A stretch of DNA of 64,000 nucleotides from Paenibacillus puerhi. GTDB lineage: Bacteria > Bacillota > Bacilli > Paenibacillales > NBRC-103111. The translations under genes and the position numbers were made by a program. Shown here one piece after another: positions 9,424 through 18,420 of this stretch (position 1 is the stretch's first letter; every line of letters starts with the position of its first letter). The stretch is from the NCBI RefSeq assembly GCF_009846885.1, contig NZ_WUWM01000008.1, positions 124,001 to 188,000 of the forward strand, read 5' to 3'. Below the pieces are notes generated by a model. That model worked only from the letters and a program-made list of their open reading frames with translations. It did not search any database and was not told the DNA's origin.

Positions 9424-10560
9424 TTAAGGCAGATCGATCTTCTCGATCAGACCAGGCAGCTCCTCGTTGATAAACTTGCTGTACTGATCGCCAAGCGCCT
9501 CGCCGAGCAGGTTTTCCTTCTCCTCCTCGAAGCTGGCCACGCTGCGGGCTTCAACGCGCATCACGTGGTAGCCGTAGGCGGTTTCCACCGGATCGGAGAT
9601 CTCGTTGAGCTTCAGCTCGATCGCTGCTTTCTTGAACGGCTCGATCCACTGAACCACAGGGGTATCCTTGTACAGGCCGCCATTCTCCCTGGAGCCGTCG
9701 TCTTCGGATTCCTGCTTGGCCAGCGCCGCGAAGTCCGCGCCCTTGCGCAGCTGATCCGCCAACTGCTGAGCCTTAGCCTTGGCGGCTTCCTTGGTCCGCT
9801 CCTTGCCGTCCCGATCCTCGAATCCGATGAGGATGTGACGGACGGTAGCGGTATGGAGGTCTCCGCTCGCGGCCAGCTCGTCGTAGCGAGCTTTTAGCTG
9901 ATCGCCCGGCACGGTTTTTGCAAGAGCTTTACGGACGAATACAAGCTGCTCGGCGAAGCCGTTCAGGTCTTTATCGGTCAGTCCTTCTTTTGCCAAAGTG
10001 GAGGAAACGCTCGCAGGATCCTGGAGCCCCCCGGTTATTTCCGAGCTTAGATAGGCTAGCTCGCCCGCCACATCGGAGGCCGCTGCGGTCTTTTCCGCAT
10101 CGCTCAATCGGGAGGCCAAAATCCGGTAGCTAATCATCTCGTCAAGCACATACTGCTGAAATTCCGGGTCTTCGGCGTGCTCCAGGTTCGCGTAGCCGAA
10201 TGCTCGGTCCAGCGCCATGCGCTTCTGAAGCTCCTGCATGGTAACTTGCCCGCCTTTGTACACGGCTACCGGATGATTGGCCTCGATCCGCTTGCCCACC
10301 CAGATAGTACCCGTGTCGTTATCGAAGCCGACCTCCTTGCCGAGCGCTTCGCTGACGAAGCGCAGGGGCACGTAGGTTGTCCCGTTGTGGATGAAGCCTG
10401 CGCCTTGCTCCTCGGTCGGTTTTTTTTCGATTCCGTCGAACATATATTTCAGCTCGCGAAAATATACTTCAATTTGTGTCCCGCTCGCGTAGGCGACAGT
10501 TCCCGTCAGCATGGCGCCGATCGACAGCCCGAGCACGAGCCCCTTGATTTTCTCTTTCAT
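9424..10560 (-). CDS. secreted peptidyl-prolyl isomerase (PrsA/SurA-like) with copper-amine-oxidase-N-like domain
   Basis: Extracytoplasmic foldase, 378 residues. A Sec signal peptide (about 1-25, cut near VAYA) lacks a lipobox Cys, unlike classical PrsA. Residues 28-92 contain GTTYVPLRFVSEALG, the hallmark of the copper amine oxidase N-like domain that many Paenibacillus exported proteins carry. A helical chaperone-like part follows (about 95-230), then a parvulin/rotamase domain (about 235-335) with VRHILIGF and ETAYGYHVMRVE. It should help fold exported proteins; attachment to the wall may depend on the N-domain (inference). The ribosome site AGAGGATGA precedes the ATG. It is divergent from glgB. 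Confidence 0.88.
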   Translation of the reverse strand: MKEKIKGLVLGLSIGAMLTGTVAYASGTQIEVYFRELKYMFDGIEKKPTEEQGAGFIHNGTTYVPLRFVSEALGKEVGFDNDTGTIWVGKRIEANHPVAVYKGGQVTMQELQKRMALDRAFGYANLEHAEDPEFQQYVLDEMISYRILASRLSDAEKTAAASDVAGELAYLSSEITGGLQDPASVSSTLAKEGLTDKDLNGFAEQLVFVRKALAKTVPGDQLKARYDELAASGDLHTATVRHILIGFEDRDGKERTKEAAKAKAQQLADQLRKGADFAALAKQESEDDGSRENGGLYKDTPVVQWIEPFKKAAIELKLNEISDPVETAYGYHVMRVEARSVASFEEEKENLLGEALGDQYSKFINEELPGLIEKIDLP

Positions 10561-10702
10561 CTTGTGTCATCCTCTCCCGGGCTCCTCAAGCGGCCAGCCC
10601 TCTCATTGGTATTCCACACCTGTACCGGAAATCCTGCCCAGCAGCTCGTATATTAGGCGGAGAACAACATTCAATAAGTTTTTACAACTGCTGGAGAGGA
10701 AT

Positions 10703-10731
10703 TTGTGTCGGTCGTGTAGTATTTGTGTAAT
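10703..10731 (+). promoter_or_regulatory. probable promoter of the glg operon
   Basis: TTGTGT (10703-10708), 17-base spacer, TGTAAT (10726-10731), about 40 bases before the glgB start. Fits a sigma-A-type promoter; no operator was recognised. Confidence 0.5.
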
Positions 10732-10772
10732 AGTGGCAGAATACAAAAATAAAGGGGGATGTCTCCAAAGTG

Positions 10773-12716
10773 ATGAGTGTGATCCCCAGTCCCGAGGATT
10801 TATATCTGTTTCATGAAGGCAATCTGCACCAGAGCTACCGGATGCTGGGCGCGCATCCCGCCGAGGAAGACGGCGTGGCGGGCTTTCGCTTTGCCGTATG
10901 GGCTCCGCACGCCAAGGAAGTCCGTTTAGTCGCCGACTTTAACGATTGGAACGGCAGCGGCCACCAACTCGTCAAACGAAGCGTATGGGGCGTCTGGTCC
11001 TTGTTCGTCCCCGGCGTCCGCTCAGGAGAGTACTACAAGTATGAGATCCTCACGCAGGAGGGCACTATCCTGTACAAAGCCGACCCCTATGCGTTCTGGT
11101 CCGAGCTGAAGCCTGGAACGGCCTCCCGCGTCTTCGATCTGGAAGGCTTCGTCTGGACGGATCAGAGCTGGCGGGACAAGCAAGGCGCTCGTTCGGTGTA
11201 TGAATCTCCGATGAACATCTACGAGGTGCATCTCGGTACTTGGAAGAAGAAGCCCGACGGTTCGTATCTGAGCTACAGGGAACTGGCCGACGAGCTTATT
11301 CCTTACGTGTGTCAGATGGGATATACCCATCTAGAGCTGTTGCCTCTGGCGGAGCACCCGTACGATCGGTCTTGGGGCTATCAGGCCACCGGTTATTTTT
11401 CCGTTACGAGCCGGTTCGGCACCCCGCATGATTTTATGTATTTTGTCGATTGCTGCCACCGGGCTGGTCTTGGAGTCATTATGGACTGGGTGCCCGGTCA
11501 TTTCGTCAAGGACGAGCATGGCTTGCGCCAATTTGACGGGAGACCTCTTTACGAGCATAACGATCCGAATCTGGCCGAGAAGCCGGAGTGGGGGACGCTT
11601 TCCTTCGACTTCTCCAAGAGAGAGGTCGTAAATTATCTTATAGCGAACGCTTTATTCTGGATGGATGTGTATCATATCGACGGGCTGCGCGTGGATGCGG
11701 TGGCCAGCGTTTTATATTTGAATTTCGGCAAGCCCCGGCATATGTGGGTGAAGAATGCCTATGGCGGGGAAGAGCATCTTGAAGCTATTGATTTCCTAAA
11801 GAAGCTGAACCAGACGGTGTTTCATTATTACCCCGAGGCGTTGATGATGGCGGAGGATTCGTCGGCTTGGCCGCTGGTCACTGCTCCTGTGCATGACGGC
11901 GGGCTCGGATTTAATTACAAATGGAATATGGGCTGGATGAATGACATGCTGAAGTATATGGAAACCGACCCTTACTTCCGCAGCGGCAGCCATGGGCTGC
12001 TGACCTTCAGCTTCATGTACGCCTTCTCCGAAAATTACGTGCTCCCGCTTTCTCATGATGAGGTCGTGCATGGGAAGAAGTCGCTGCTTAACAAAATGCC
12101 GGGCGATTACTGGCAGAAGTTCGCGAATTTGCGGGCGCTCTATGGTTATATGATGGGCCATCCGGGTAAAAAACTGCTGTTCATGGGAGGAGAATTCGGA
12201 CAGTTTGACGAATGGAAGGATCTGGAGGACCTGGACTGGGAAATGCTCGGATACGACAGTCATCGCAGCATGCACCGGTATGTTCGCGACTTGAACCAGC
12301 TGTATCTGCGCGAGCCTGCCTTGTGGGAGCTGGATCACAGTCCCGAGGGCTTCGAATGGATCGACCCCCACGACGAGGGACAGAGCGTCACGAGCTTCCT
12401 GCGCCGCTCGCGTAATCCGGAGGACATCCTGGTGATCGTTACCAATTTTACGCCGGTCTTCCACGAGCGGTACCGGGTCGGCGTGCCGTTCTCCGGCGAG
12501 TACGTCGAGCTGTTCAATGGCGACGCAGGAGAATATGGAGGCTCCGGCAAGCTGAACGAGGGCAAGCTCAAAACGGACGGAACGCCGTGGCATCAGCGGC
12601 CCGACAGCCTGCATATAGCGCTGCCGCCGCTTGCGACAGTCGTGTTCAAACCCATCAGGATCATCCAACCGAAGGCAACCAAAGCGAAGCGAGGAAGGGG
12701 CAAAGCCGATGCGTAA
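10773..12716 (+). CDS. glgB: 1,4-alpha-glucan branching enzyme
   Basis: Forms alpha-1,6 branches in glycogen, 647 residues. An N-terminal CBM48 domain (about 25-115, [18 protein letters not shown]) precedes the GH13 barrel. The catalytic residues are visible: nucleophile Asp308 in [10 protein letters not shown], acid/base Glu361 in [10 protein letters not shown], and His428-Asp429 in [13 protein letters not shown] beta-sandwich C-terminal domain follows, then a Lys/Arg-rich tail. GTG 10770 or ATG 10773 can start; both are served by the GGGGG run at 10754. It is the first gene of glgBCDA, and glgC overlaps its end by eight bases. Confidence 0.97.
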   Translation: MSVIPSPEDLYLFHEGNLHQSYRMLGAHPAEEDGVAGFRFAVWAPHAKEVRLVADFNDWNGSGHQLVKRSVWGVWSLFVPGVRSGEYYKYEILTQEGTILYKADPYAFWSELKPGTASRVFDLEGFVWTDQSWRDKQGARSVYESPMNIYEVHLGTWKKKPDGSYLSYRELADELIPYVCQMGYTHLELLPLAEHPYDRSWGYQATGYFSVTSRFGTPHDFMYFVDCCHRAGLGVIMDWVPGHFVKDEHGLRQFDGRPLYEHNDPNLAEKPEWGTLSFDFSKREVVNYLIANALFWMDVYHIDGLRVDAVASVLYLNFGKPRHMWVKNAYGGEEHLEAIDFLKKLNQTVFHYYPEALMMAEDSSAWPLVTAPVHDGGLGFNYKWNMGWMNDMLKYMETDPYFRSGSHGLLTFSFMYAFSENYVLPLSHDEVVHGKKSLLNKMPGDYWQKFANLRALYGYMMGHPGKKLLFMGGEFGQFDEWKDLEDLDWEMLGYDSHRSMHRYVRDLNQLYLREPALWELDHSPEGFEWIDPHDEGQSVTSFLRRSRNPEDILVIVTNFTPVFHERYRVGVPFSGEYVELFNGDAGEYGGSGKLNEGKLKTDGTPWHQRPDSLHIALPPLATVVFKPIRIIQPKATKAKRGRGKADA

Positions 12717-13878
12717 AAAAGAGTGCGTCGCCATGCTGCTGGCAGGAGGCGAAGGAAGACGGCTGGGCGTTTTGACCAAACAATTGGCCAAGCCTGCGGT
12801 TCATTTTGGCGGCAAATACCGGATCATTGATTTCACGCTTAGCAACTGCACGAACTCGGGCATCGATACGGTGGGGGTATTGACCCAATATCAGCCGCTC
12901 GTATTGAATACGTACATCGGCATCGGCACGCCATGGGATTTGGACCGCAAGCATGGCGGCGTCACGGTGCTTCCCCCTTACATGGAGCAGAGCGGCGGGG
13001 ACTGGTACAAGGGAACGGCCAATGCGATCTACCGCAATATTCCGTTCATCGATCAGTACGACCCCGAATACGTGCTGGTGATCTCCGGCGACCATATTTA
13101 CAAAATGAACTATGACCTCATGCTGGACTTTCATAAGAAAAACGATGCTGATGCGACCATCGCCGTTATCGAGGTGAAGTGGGAGGAGGCCAGCCGCTTT
13201 GGTCTCCTGAGCATCGACGGCGAACGGCGGATTACGGAGTTTGCCGAGAAGCCGAAGGAGCCGAAGAGCAACCTGGCGTCCATGGGCATCTATATATTCA
13301 ACTGGAAGGCGCTCAAGGAATATCTGATCAAGGATGAGGAGGACCCGGCTTCGAGCAAGGATTTCGGCAAGGATCTGATTCCGCTTATGCTTAGCGACGA
13401 GCGCAAGTTGTATGCATATCCCTTCGAGGGCTACTGGAAGGATGTCGGAACGATCCAAAGCTTGTGGGAAGCGAACATGGACCTGCTGGAGGACGAGCCC
13501 GAATTCGACCTGAATGACAGGGAGTGGCGGATGTACTCGGTAAACCCGTTTCAGCCGGGACAATATATCGCGCCTACGGCGCAGGTCAAGCGCTCGCTGG
13601 TCAATGAAGGCTGCGCGGTCTTCGGGGATGTCGAGCACTCCGTGCTGTTCTACGGCGTCCAGGTCGGCGAGGGCAGCGTGATCCGCGATTCGGTCATTAT
13701 GCCCAATGTCAAGATAGGCAATCACGTTACCATTCACAAAGCGATCATCGGCGACGGCACGGTCATCGAGGACGGCAGCGTCATCGGAAGCCCGGACAGA
13801 GACGGCGAGCAGGATATCGTTCTGATCGGCAGCAATGAGCATATCAGCTCGAACATTACGTCTTCGGTGAAAGGGTGA
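12709..13878 (+). CDS. glgC: glucose-1-phosphate adenylyltransferase, catalytic subunit
   Basis: Makes ADP-glucose from ATP and glucose-1-phosphate, the committed step of glycogen synthesis; 389 residues. The nucleotidyltransferase signature [12 protein letters not shown], the [15 protein letters not shown] region, [12 protein letters not shown] and [19 protein letters not shown] are intact. The C-terminal third is a left-handed beta-helix with hexapeptide repeats. The start at 12709 lies inside the last codons of glgB after GAGGAAGGGG and yields the canonical N-terminus; an upstream in-frame ATG would add residues unlike the family. It is followed eight bases later by glgD, and Bacillus-type enzymes work as a GlgC-GlgD complex. 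Confidence 0.96.
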   Translation: MRKKECVAMLLAGGEGRRLGVLTKQLAKPAVHFGGKYRIIDFTLSNCTNSGIDTVGVLTQYQPLVLNTYIGIGTPWDLDRKHGGVTVLPPYMEQSGGDWYKGTANAIYRNIPFIDQYDPEYVLVISGDHIYKMNYDLMLDFHKKNDADATIAVIEVKWEEASRFGLLSIDGERRITEFAEKPKEPKSNLASMGIYIFNWKALKEYLIKDEEDPASSKDFGKDLIPLMLSDERKLYAYPFEGYWKDVGTIQSLWEANMDLLEDEPEFDLNDREWRMYSVNPFQPGQYIAPTAQVKRSLVNEGCAVFGDVEHSVLFYGVQVGEGSVIRDSVIMPNVKIGNHVTIHKAIIGDGTVIEDGSVIGSPDRDGEQDIVLIGSNEHISSNITSSVKG

Positions 13879-13885
13879 GCCGCTT

Positions 13886-14995
13886 ATGAAGAAACTGATG
13901 GGTGTCATCAATCTTGTAAACGAGCCGGATGATTTGGAGGAATTGACGTACTCCCGCTGCGTAGCCTCGGTGCCCTTCGGCTCCCGATACCGCTTGATCG
14001 ATTTCTCGCTGTCCAGCATGGTGAACTCCGGGATCAGCAACGTGGCGGTGTTTACCCAGCATAAATTCCGCTCCCTGATGGATCATCTCGGCTCCGGCAA
14101 GGAATGGGATCTGGACCGCAAGCGCGGAGGCCTGTTTCTACTGCCGGCGGTTCTTCAGGAAACGACGGGCATGGCCCGCGGCGATTTATACCAATTCTAC
14201 AGCCATCGCGATTATTTCTACCGGGGCCGCGAGGAGTATGTGCTGATCACCCGATCCCATATGGTATGCAATATCGACTACAAGGCCGTGCTTGAATACC
14301 ATCTGGAGAAAAACGCAGATATTACGGTGGTCTATAAAAAAGCCGAGGATGCCGAGTTTGCCAAATTCCGCCGCATGGCGATCAAGGACGATGGTCAGGT
14401 AACCCTGATGGAGGACCATTCCGGGCGCTTGCGTACCGATAACATCTCGATGGAGATGTACATCATGAGTAAGGAGCTGCTGCTCGACATGGTCGAATCC
14501 TGCCTGGCGCAGGGATACGATCATCTGGTTCGGGACGGAATCATGAAAAATATCGACAAGCTCGGCGTATACGGATACCTGCATGAAGGATATACGGGCA
14601 TCGTCAATACGGTACAGAGCTACTACAAGCACAGCATGCAGCTGTTGAATCCGAAAGTTTGGCGCGAGTTGTTTTTCGATAAAAATTTGATCTATACGAA
14701 GGTTAAGGATGAACCGCCTGCCCGCTATGCGGAAACCGCCCATGCCCGCAACTCGCTGATTGCCAACGGCTGCGTCATCGAGGGCAAGGTGGAGAACAGC
14801 GTACTGTTCCGCGGTGTCAAAATCCGCAAGGGCGCTTATGTCAAAAACAGCATTATCCTGCAAAACTGCGAAATTGAAGAGAACGTCATTATCGAAAACG
14901 CGATTTTGGATAAGGACGTATTTATAAACCGGGGTCGAGTCCTGACCGGAGACAAACAAGCACCGTTTATCGCTTCCAAGACGAAGGTCATCTAA
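13886..14995 (+). CDS. glgD: glycogen biosynthesis protein GlgD (non-catalytic ADP-glucose pyrophosphorylase subunit)
   Basis: Paralogue of GlgC, 369 residues. It shares the SRYRLIDFSLSSMVNSGISNVAVFTQ and EWDLDRKRGGLFLLP segments and the C-terminal beta-helix, but the N-terminal GGEGRRL nucleotide-binding motif is replaced by GVINLVNEPDDLEEL. This fits the family, where GlgD modulates GlgC rather than catalysing. The ATG follows GTGAGCC only weakly, but the eight-base gap from glgC suggests coupled translation. The 55-base gap to glgA carries a separate AAAGGAG ribosome site. Confidence 0.95.
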   Translation: MKKLMGVINLVNEPDDLEELTYSRCVASVPFGSRYRLIDFSLSSMVNSGISNVAVFTQHKFRSLMDHLGSGKEWDLDRKRGGLFLLPAVLQETTGMARGDLYQFYSHRDYFYRGREEYVLITRSHMVCNIDYKAVLEYHLEKNADITVVYKKAEDAEFAKFRRMAIKDDGQVTLMEDHSGRLRTDNISMEMYIMSKELLLDMVESCLAQGYDHLVRDGIMKNIDKLGVYGYLHEGYTGIVNTVQSYYKHSMQLLNPKVWRELFFDKNLIYTKVKDEPPARYAETAHARNSLIANGCVIEGKVENSVLFRGVKIRKGAYVKNSIILQNCEIEENVIIENAILDKDVFINRGRVLTGDKQAPFIASKTKVI

Positions 14996-15050
14996 AGATG
15001 AAGGCGCTGCATGTGCAGCCGCGCTATAAATAAAGGAGTGGTAGGAAGCC

Positions 15051-16487
15051 ATGAAAGTGTTATTTGCCGCCTCAGAAGCCGTACCTTTTATCAAAACGGG
15101 GGGGTTGGCCGATGTCATCGGCTCGCTCCCCAAAGCGCTTGCCAGCCAAGGTGCAGACGTTAGGGTGATTCTTCCCAAGTACGGGCAAATCCCGTCCTCC
15201 TATACCGATCGGATGGAAGCTATAGCCGTATTCGATCTGTATATGGGCTGGAGGAAGCTGTACTGCGGTATCTATAAGCTTGAGCACGAGGGCATCATTT
15301 ACTATTTCGTCGATAACGAATATTACTTCGCCCGTCACGGCTGCTACGGCTACGGCGACGACGCGGAACGCTTCGCTTTCTATTGCCGGGCGGTGCTCGA
15401 TTCGCTTCAGCACATCGGGTTCATGCCCGATATCCTGCATTGCCACGACTGGCAGGCCGGCATGATTCCGGTGCTTTACCGGGCGCATTTCAGCTATCAG
15501 CCCGCCTATGCGCATATCCGCACGGTGATCACGATCCATAACCTGAAGTATCAGGGCGTCTTCGGACAAGATGAGTTTCGGGATTATTTCACACTGGGGG
15601 ATGAGCATTTTCACGGGCATGCGCTGGAGCTGCATGGCGGCGCAAGCTTCCTGAAGGGAGGCTTGCTGTACTCCGATGCCATCACTACGGTCAGTCCTAC
15701 CTACGCGGAAGAAATTCAGACCCCCTATTACGGCGAATATATGGACGGGCTGCTGCGGAGCCAGAGTCATCGACTTCAAGGTATTCTCAACGGGCTGGAT
15801 TATGATGATTTCGATCCGATGAACGATCCGCATATCGAGTTCCATTACCGCGATTCTCTCGCGAAGAAGCAACTGAACAAGCTCAAGCTGCAGGAGCGGG
15901 TCGGGCTGCCGGCGCGCAAGGATGTGCCGCTGATCGCTCTGGTCACCCGGCTGGTCGACCAGAAGGGCTTGTCCTTGATCGACAGGGTCATCGGCGAATT
16001 GCTGGAGCTGGATGCCCAGTGGATCATCGTCGGTACGGGCGAGCCTCGGTTCGAGCAGCTGTTCCGCTGGGCGGCGGGCGCTTTCCCGGACAAGGTATCG
16101 GCGAACATACTGTTCGATGAGTCGCTTGCCCGGCAGGTGTACGCGGCATCCGATCTGTTCCTGATGCCTTCGCTCTTCGAGCCGTGCGGTATCGGACAGC
16201 TGATTGCGATGCGCTACCGGAGCGTGCCTATTGTCCGGGAAACCGGCGGCTTGAAGGATACGGTTACTCCGTATAATGAAGAAACCGGGGAAGGAACCGG
16301 CTTTACCTTCGCTAATTACAATGCGCATGATATGCTGTTCACGATCGAGCGAGCTGTCCGGCTGTACCGGGAGCCCGGCGTATGGACCAATCTGATGTCT
16401 AATGTGAAGAAAAAAGATTTCAGCTGGAAAAAATCAGCTCAGCAGTACAAAGCGCTGTACGAATCCTTAGCGCCTGTCAGCGTATAG
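15051..16487 (+). CDS. glgA: glycogen synthase (ADP-glucose)
   Basis: GT5 glycosyltransferase adding glucose from ADP-glucose to the growing alpha-1,4 chain; 478 residues, the normal length. The N-terminal ADP-glucose motif FIKTGGLADVIG (Lys15), LHCHDWQAGMIP, the KGGLLYSDAITTVSPTYAEEI segment and the C-terminal donor-site motif PSLFEPCGIGQL with RETGGLKDTV are present. It is the last gene of glgBCDA; no glycogen phosphorylase gene follows, so degradation must be encoded elsewhere. AAAGGAGTGG precedes the ATG. A hairpin after the stop ends the operon. Confidence 0.96.
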   Translation: MKVLFAASEAVPFIKTGGLADVIGSLPKALASQGADVRVILPKYGQIPSSYTDRMEAIAVFDLYMGWRKLYCGIYKLEHEGIIYYFVDNEYYFARHGCYGYGDDAERFAFYCRAVLDSLQHIGFMPDILHCHDWQAGMIPVLYRAHFSYQPAYAHIRTVITIHNLKYQGVFGQDEFRDYFTLGDEHFHGHALELHGGASFLKGGLLYSDAITTVSPTYAEEIQTPYYGEYMDGLLRSQSHRLQGILNGLDYDDFDPMNDPHIEFHYRDSLAKKQLNKLKLQERVGLPARKDVPLIALVTRLVDQKGLSLIDRVIGELLELDAQWIIVGTGEPRFEQLFRWAAGAFPDKVSANILFDESLARQVYAASDLFLMPSLFEPCGIGQLIAMRYRSVPIVRETGGLKDTVTPYNEETGEGTGFTFANYNAHDMLFTIERAVRLYREPGVWTNLMSNVKKKDFSWKKSAQQYKALYESLAPVSV

Positions 16488-16510
16488 ACAAAAAAGAGCG
16501 GACTCATGAA

Positions 16511-16548
16511 AGAAGCCAGCCTGCGGATTGCTCCGCCGGTTGGCTTCT
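16511..16548 (+). terminator. terminator of the glg operon
   Basis: Arms 16511-16527 and 16532-16548 pair at 16 of 17 positions (one G-U) around TTGC, 23 bases after glgA. The T run is short. It also lies beyond the end of the convergent minus-strand small gene. Confidence 0.7.
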
Positions 16549-16571
16549 TGTATCCTATGGAGCTTACGCCC

Positions 16572-16850
16572 CTACGATATCGCTCGGGTTTCTGCCGGAA
16601 GCCGGCTGAACATCGAAACGGAGCTTGGAGCGGTGTCCGGCTGTGAGCCCTCGACACGCGTTCCTTCATGATGGAAGGAACGGTTGATGGTCAGCAGCGT
16701 ATGGAGCAGCTCGAACATCTCGGATTGATCAAGCTCCAGCGCGCTTGGACCGGCGGCTGGCCTCGTTTCCAGAATACGGACTCGAACGGCCTTATTTCCG
16801 GCGTCCATTTGAACTTCCATCTGATCCTTAACCAATACAGTTTCCCACAT
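16572..16850 (-). CDS. hypothetical 92-residue protein
   Basis: A reading frame from ATG 16850, preceded by AGGTGAT at a five-base gap, to 16572. A GTG nine bases further out is a weaker start. The product (MWETVLVKDQMEVQMDAG...) is probably beta-stranded at the N-terminus, with a helical middle and a Ser/Pro-rich end; there is no Cys, signal peptide or membrane span. It lies alone between the glg operon and the MOSC gene, divergent from the latter. I do not recognise a family. Coding status is likely but not certain. Confidence 0.5.
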   Translation of the reverse strand: MWETVLVKDQMEVQMDAGNKAVRVRILETRPAAGPSALELDQSEMFELLHTLLTINRSFHHEGTRVEGSQPDTAPSSVSMFSRLPAETRAIS

Positions 16851-16941
16851 ACTGATCACCTGGCCCTTGGTCGATATACTGAGGTCCTCACTTGGAGTGA
16901 CGATTTCTATCCTATGCGCGTCCGGGCTACTTTATGACACC

Positions 16942-16959
16942 GATAATGACAACGATAAT
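16942..16959 (+). promoter_or_regulatory. three GATAAT-like hexamers (possible Fur-type site)
   Basis: GATAAT-GACAAC-GATAAT in tandem, the hexamer arrangement used to describe Fur boxes, about 95 bases before the MOSC gene. A TATAAT (16995-17000) follows, with only a poor -35 match. It could place the MOSC/two-component operon under iron control, like the transporter downstream. Weak without binding data. Confidence 0.3.
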
Positions 16960-17052
16960 AGGCGGAGCATCTAGGATTGGCGTTCGAACCCAAGTATAAT
17001 GATCGATAGAAGGATGAGAAGGCTTCTTACGCGAATGAAAGGAGAGGGAAGC

Positions 17053-17730
17053 ATGAAGCAAGCGGCAATCCGCTCACTGAATATAGCGCTGCCCCAGGTT
17101 ATTCAATATGGCAGCAAGGAGGTACTTACCGGGATGGGCAAGCTTCCCGTTGCGGTTCCTCTGCATCTGGGCTTTACAGGCTTCCAGGGAGACGGGCAGG
17201 GAGATAGGGTGCATCACGGAGGAGTCGAGAAGGCCGTGTGCGTCTACCCGATAGAGCACTATGGATTTTGGGAGCTTGAAATGGACAGGAAGCTGGGACC
17301 TGCCGCCTTCGGCGAAAACCTGACAACCGAAGGGTTGACGGAGGATCATGTACACATAGGCGATACGTTCTTGTTAGGCGAGGCGATCGTCCAGATCAGC
17401 CAGCCGCGACAGCCCTGCTTCAAGCTTTCGCTCCGCTACGACTGGTCCTCTATGCCTCTGCGAGTACAGGAGACGGGATATACGGGCTATTATTTCCGCG
17501 TTCTGAAGGAAGGGACCGTCGCCTTGGGCGACAAGTTTGTGCTGCACCAAGAACATCGCTTGCGGATCAGCGTATCTGAGGCGAACCGTCTTATGCATGT
17601 GGATAAGCATGACCGTCCGGGGCTGCTGCGGCTGCTGGCTGTCGAGGAGTTGTCAAGCAGCTGGCAGCAAAGGCTGTACAAGCGTCTGGAGGGCGGCTCG
17701 GAGGACGATCAAGCAAGATTGAAGGGGTAG
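17053..17730 (+). CDS. MOSC domain protein, YiiM-like
   Basis: MOSC (molybdenum cofactor sulfurase C-terminal) protein of 225 residues. It has VHHGGVEKAVCVYPIEHY, FGENLTTEG and the conserved Cys in QPRQPCFKLS, which place it with YiiM-type stand-alone MOSC proteins; in E. coli YiiM is a molybdenum-dependent N-hydroxylated purine reductase. The C-terminal part matches the YiiM extension. ATG 17053 has AAAGGAGAGG before it; upstream in-frame starts do not. The response regulator starts three bases after its stop, so it is co-transcribed with a two-component system, an unusual pairing. Confidence 0.85.
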   Translation: MKQAAIRSLNIALPQVIQYGSKEVLTGMGKLPVAVPLHLGFTGFQGDGQGDRVHHGGVEKAVCVYPIEHYGFWELEMDRKLGPAAFGENLTTEGLTEDHVHIGDTFLLGEAIVQISQPRQPCFKLSLRYDWSSMPLRVQETGYTGYYFRVLKEGTVALGDKFVLHQEHRLRISVSEANRLMHVDKHDRPGLLRLLAVEELSSSWQQRLYKRLEGGSEDDQARLKG

Positions 17731-17733
17731 GGC

Positions 17734-18420
17734 ATGAAGAAAATATTACTGATCGAGGACGAGCGAAACCTGGCTCGCTTTGTAGAGCTTGAGCTGCGCA
17801 ATGAAGCTTACTTGGTAACTGTCGCATACGAGGGAACGAACGGATTGGAGCTGGCGCTGCAGGAAGAATGGGGCGTTATCCTGCTCGATCTGATGCTGCC
17901 CGGCATCTCCGGGCTGGATATATGCCGGCAAGTCCGCGCGATCAAGCGAACGCCGATCATTATGCTGACGGCCAGGGATAGTATTGCGGATCGGGTGTCG
18001 GGACTCGATAGCGGAGCGGATGACTACATACCCAAGCCCTTCGCGATAGAGGAGCTGCTCGCACGCATACGCGTTGTATTCCGCAGGCAGGAGGACGAAG
18101 CGGGGGAGGCAAAGGAAGGCAAGTCGCTGCTGGTCTTTCAGAATCTGAGCGTGGATACGGATTCCAGAATGGTACGCAGGGGAACAGAGCTCATCGAACT
18201 GACCAAGCGTGAATATGCGCTCTTCGTAACGTTTATGAGCAATGTGAACCGCGTCTTAACCCGTGAAACGCTGCTGGACCAAGTGTGGGGCTTCGATGCG
18301 CCTGTGGATACGAATGTGGTGGATGTGTACGTTCGTTATTTGCGCAATAAAATCGATACCCCCGGCGAGGCCAGCTATATCCAGACACAGCGGGGGATCG
18401 GGTATGTGATGCGCAGATGA
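17734..18420 (+). CDS. OmpR-family response regulator
   Basis: Two-component response regulator, 228 residues. The receiver domain has the acidic pair in LLIEDERN, phospho-acceptor Asp52 in ILLDLMLPG, the TARDS Thr/Ala pair and Lys in PKPFAIEELLARI. The C-terminal winged helix shows LTKREYALFVTFM and VDVYVRYLRNKID, typical of OmpR/PhoB. It is translated just after the MOSC gene, and its stop overlaps the start of the cognate kinase (ATGA). Its targets are not known; the iron transporter downstream or its own operon are candidates. Confidence 0.95.
   Translation: MKKILLIEDERNLARFVELELRNEAYLVTVAYEGTNGLELALQEEWGVILLDLMLPGISGLDICRQVRAIKRTPIIMLTARDSIADRVSGLDSGADDYIPKPFAIEELLARIRVVFRRQEDEAGEAKEGKSLLVFQNLSVDTDSRMVRRGTELIELTKREYALFVTFMSNVNRVLTRETLLDQVWGFDAPVDTNVVDVYVRYLRNKIDTPGEASYIQTQRGIGYVMRR

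Noticed and set aside
10759-10773. Mini-frame ATG TCT CCA AAG TGA just before glgB, possible attenuation peptide
   Set aside because: Its ATG directly touches the G run, so there is no usable ribosome spacing, and the codons are not suggestive of a regulatory peptide.
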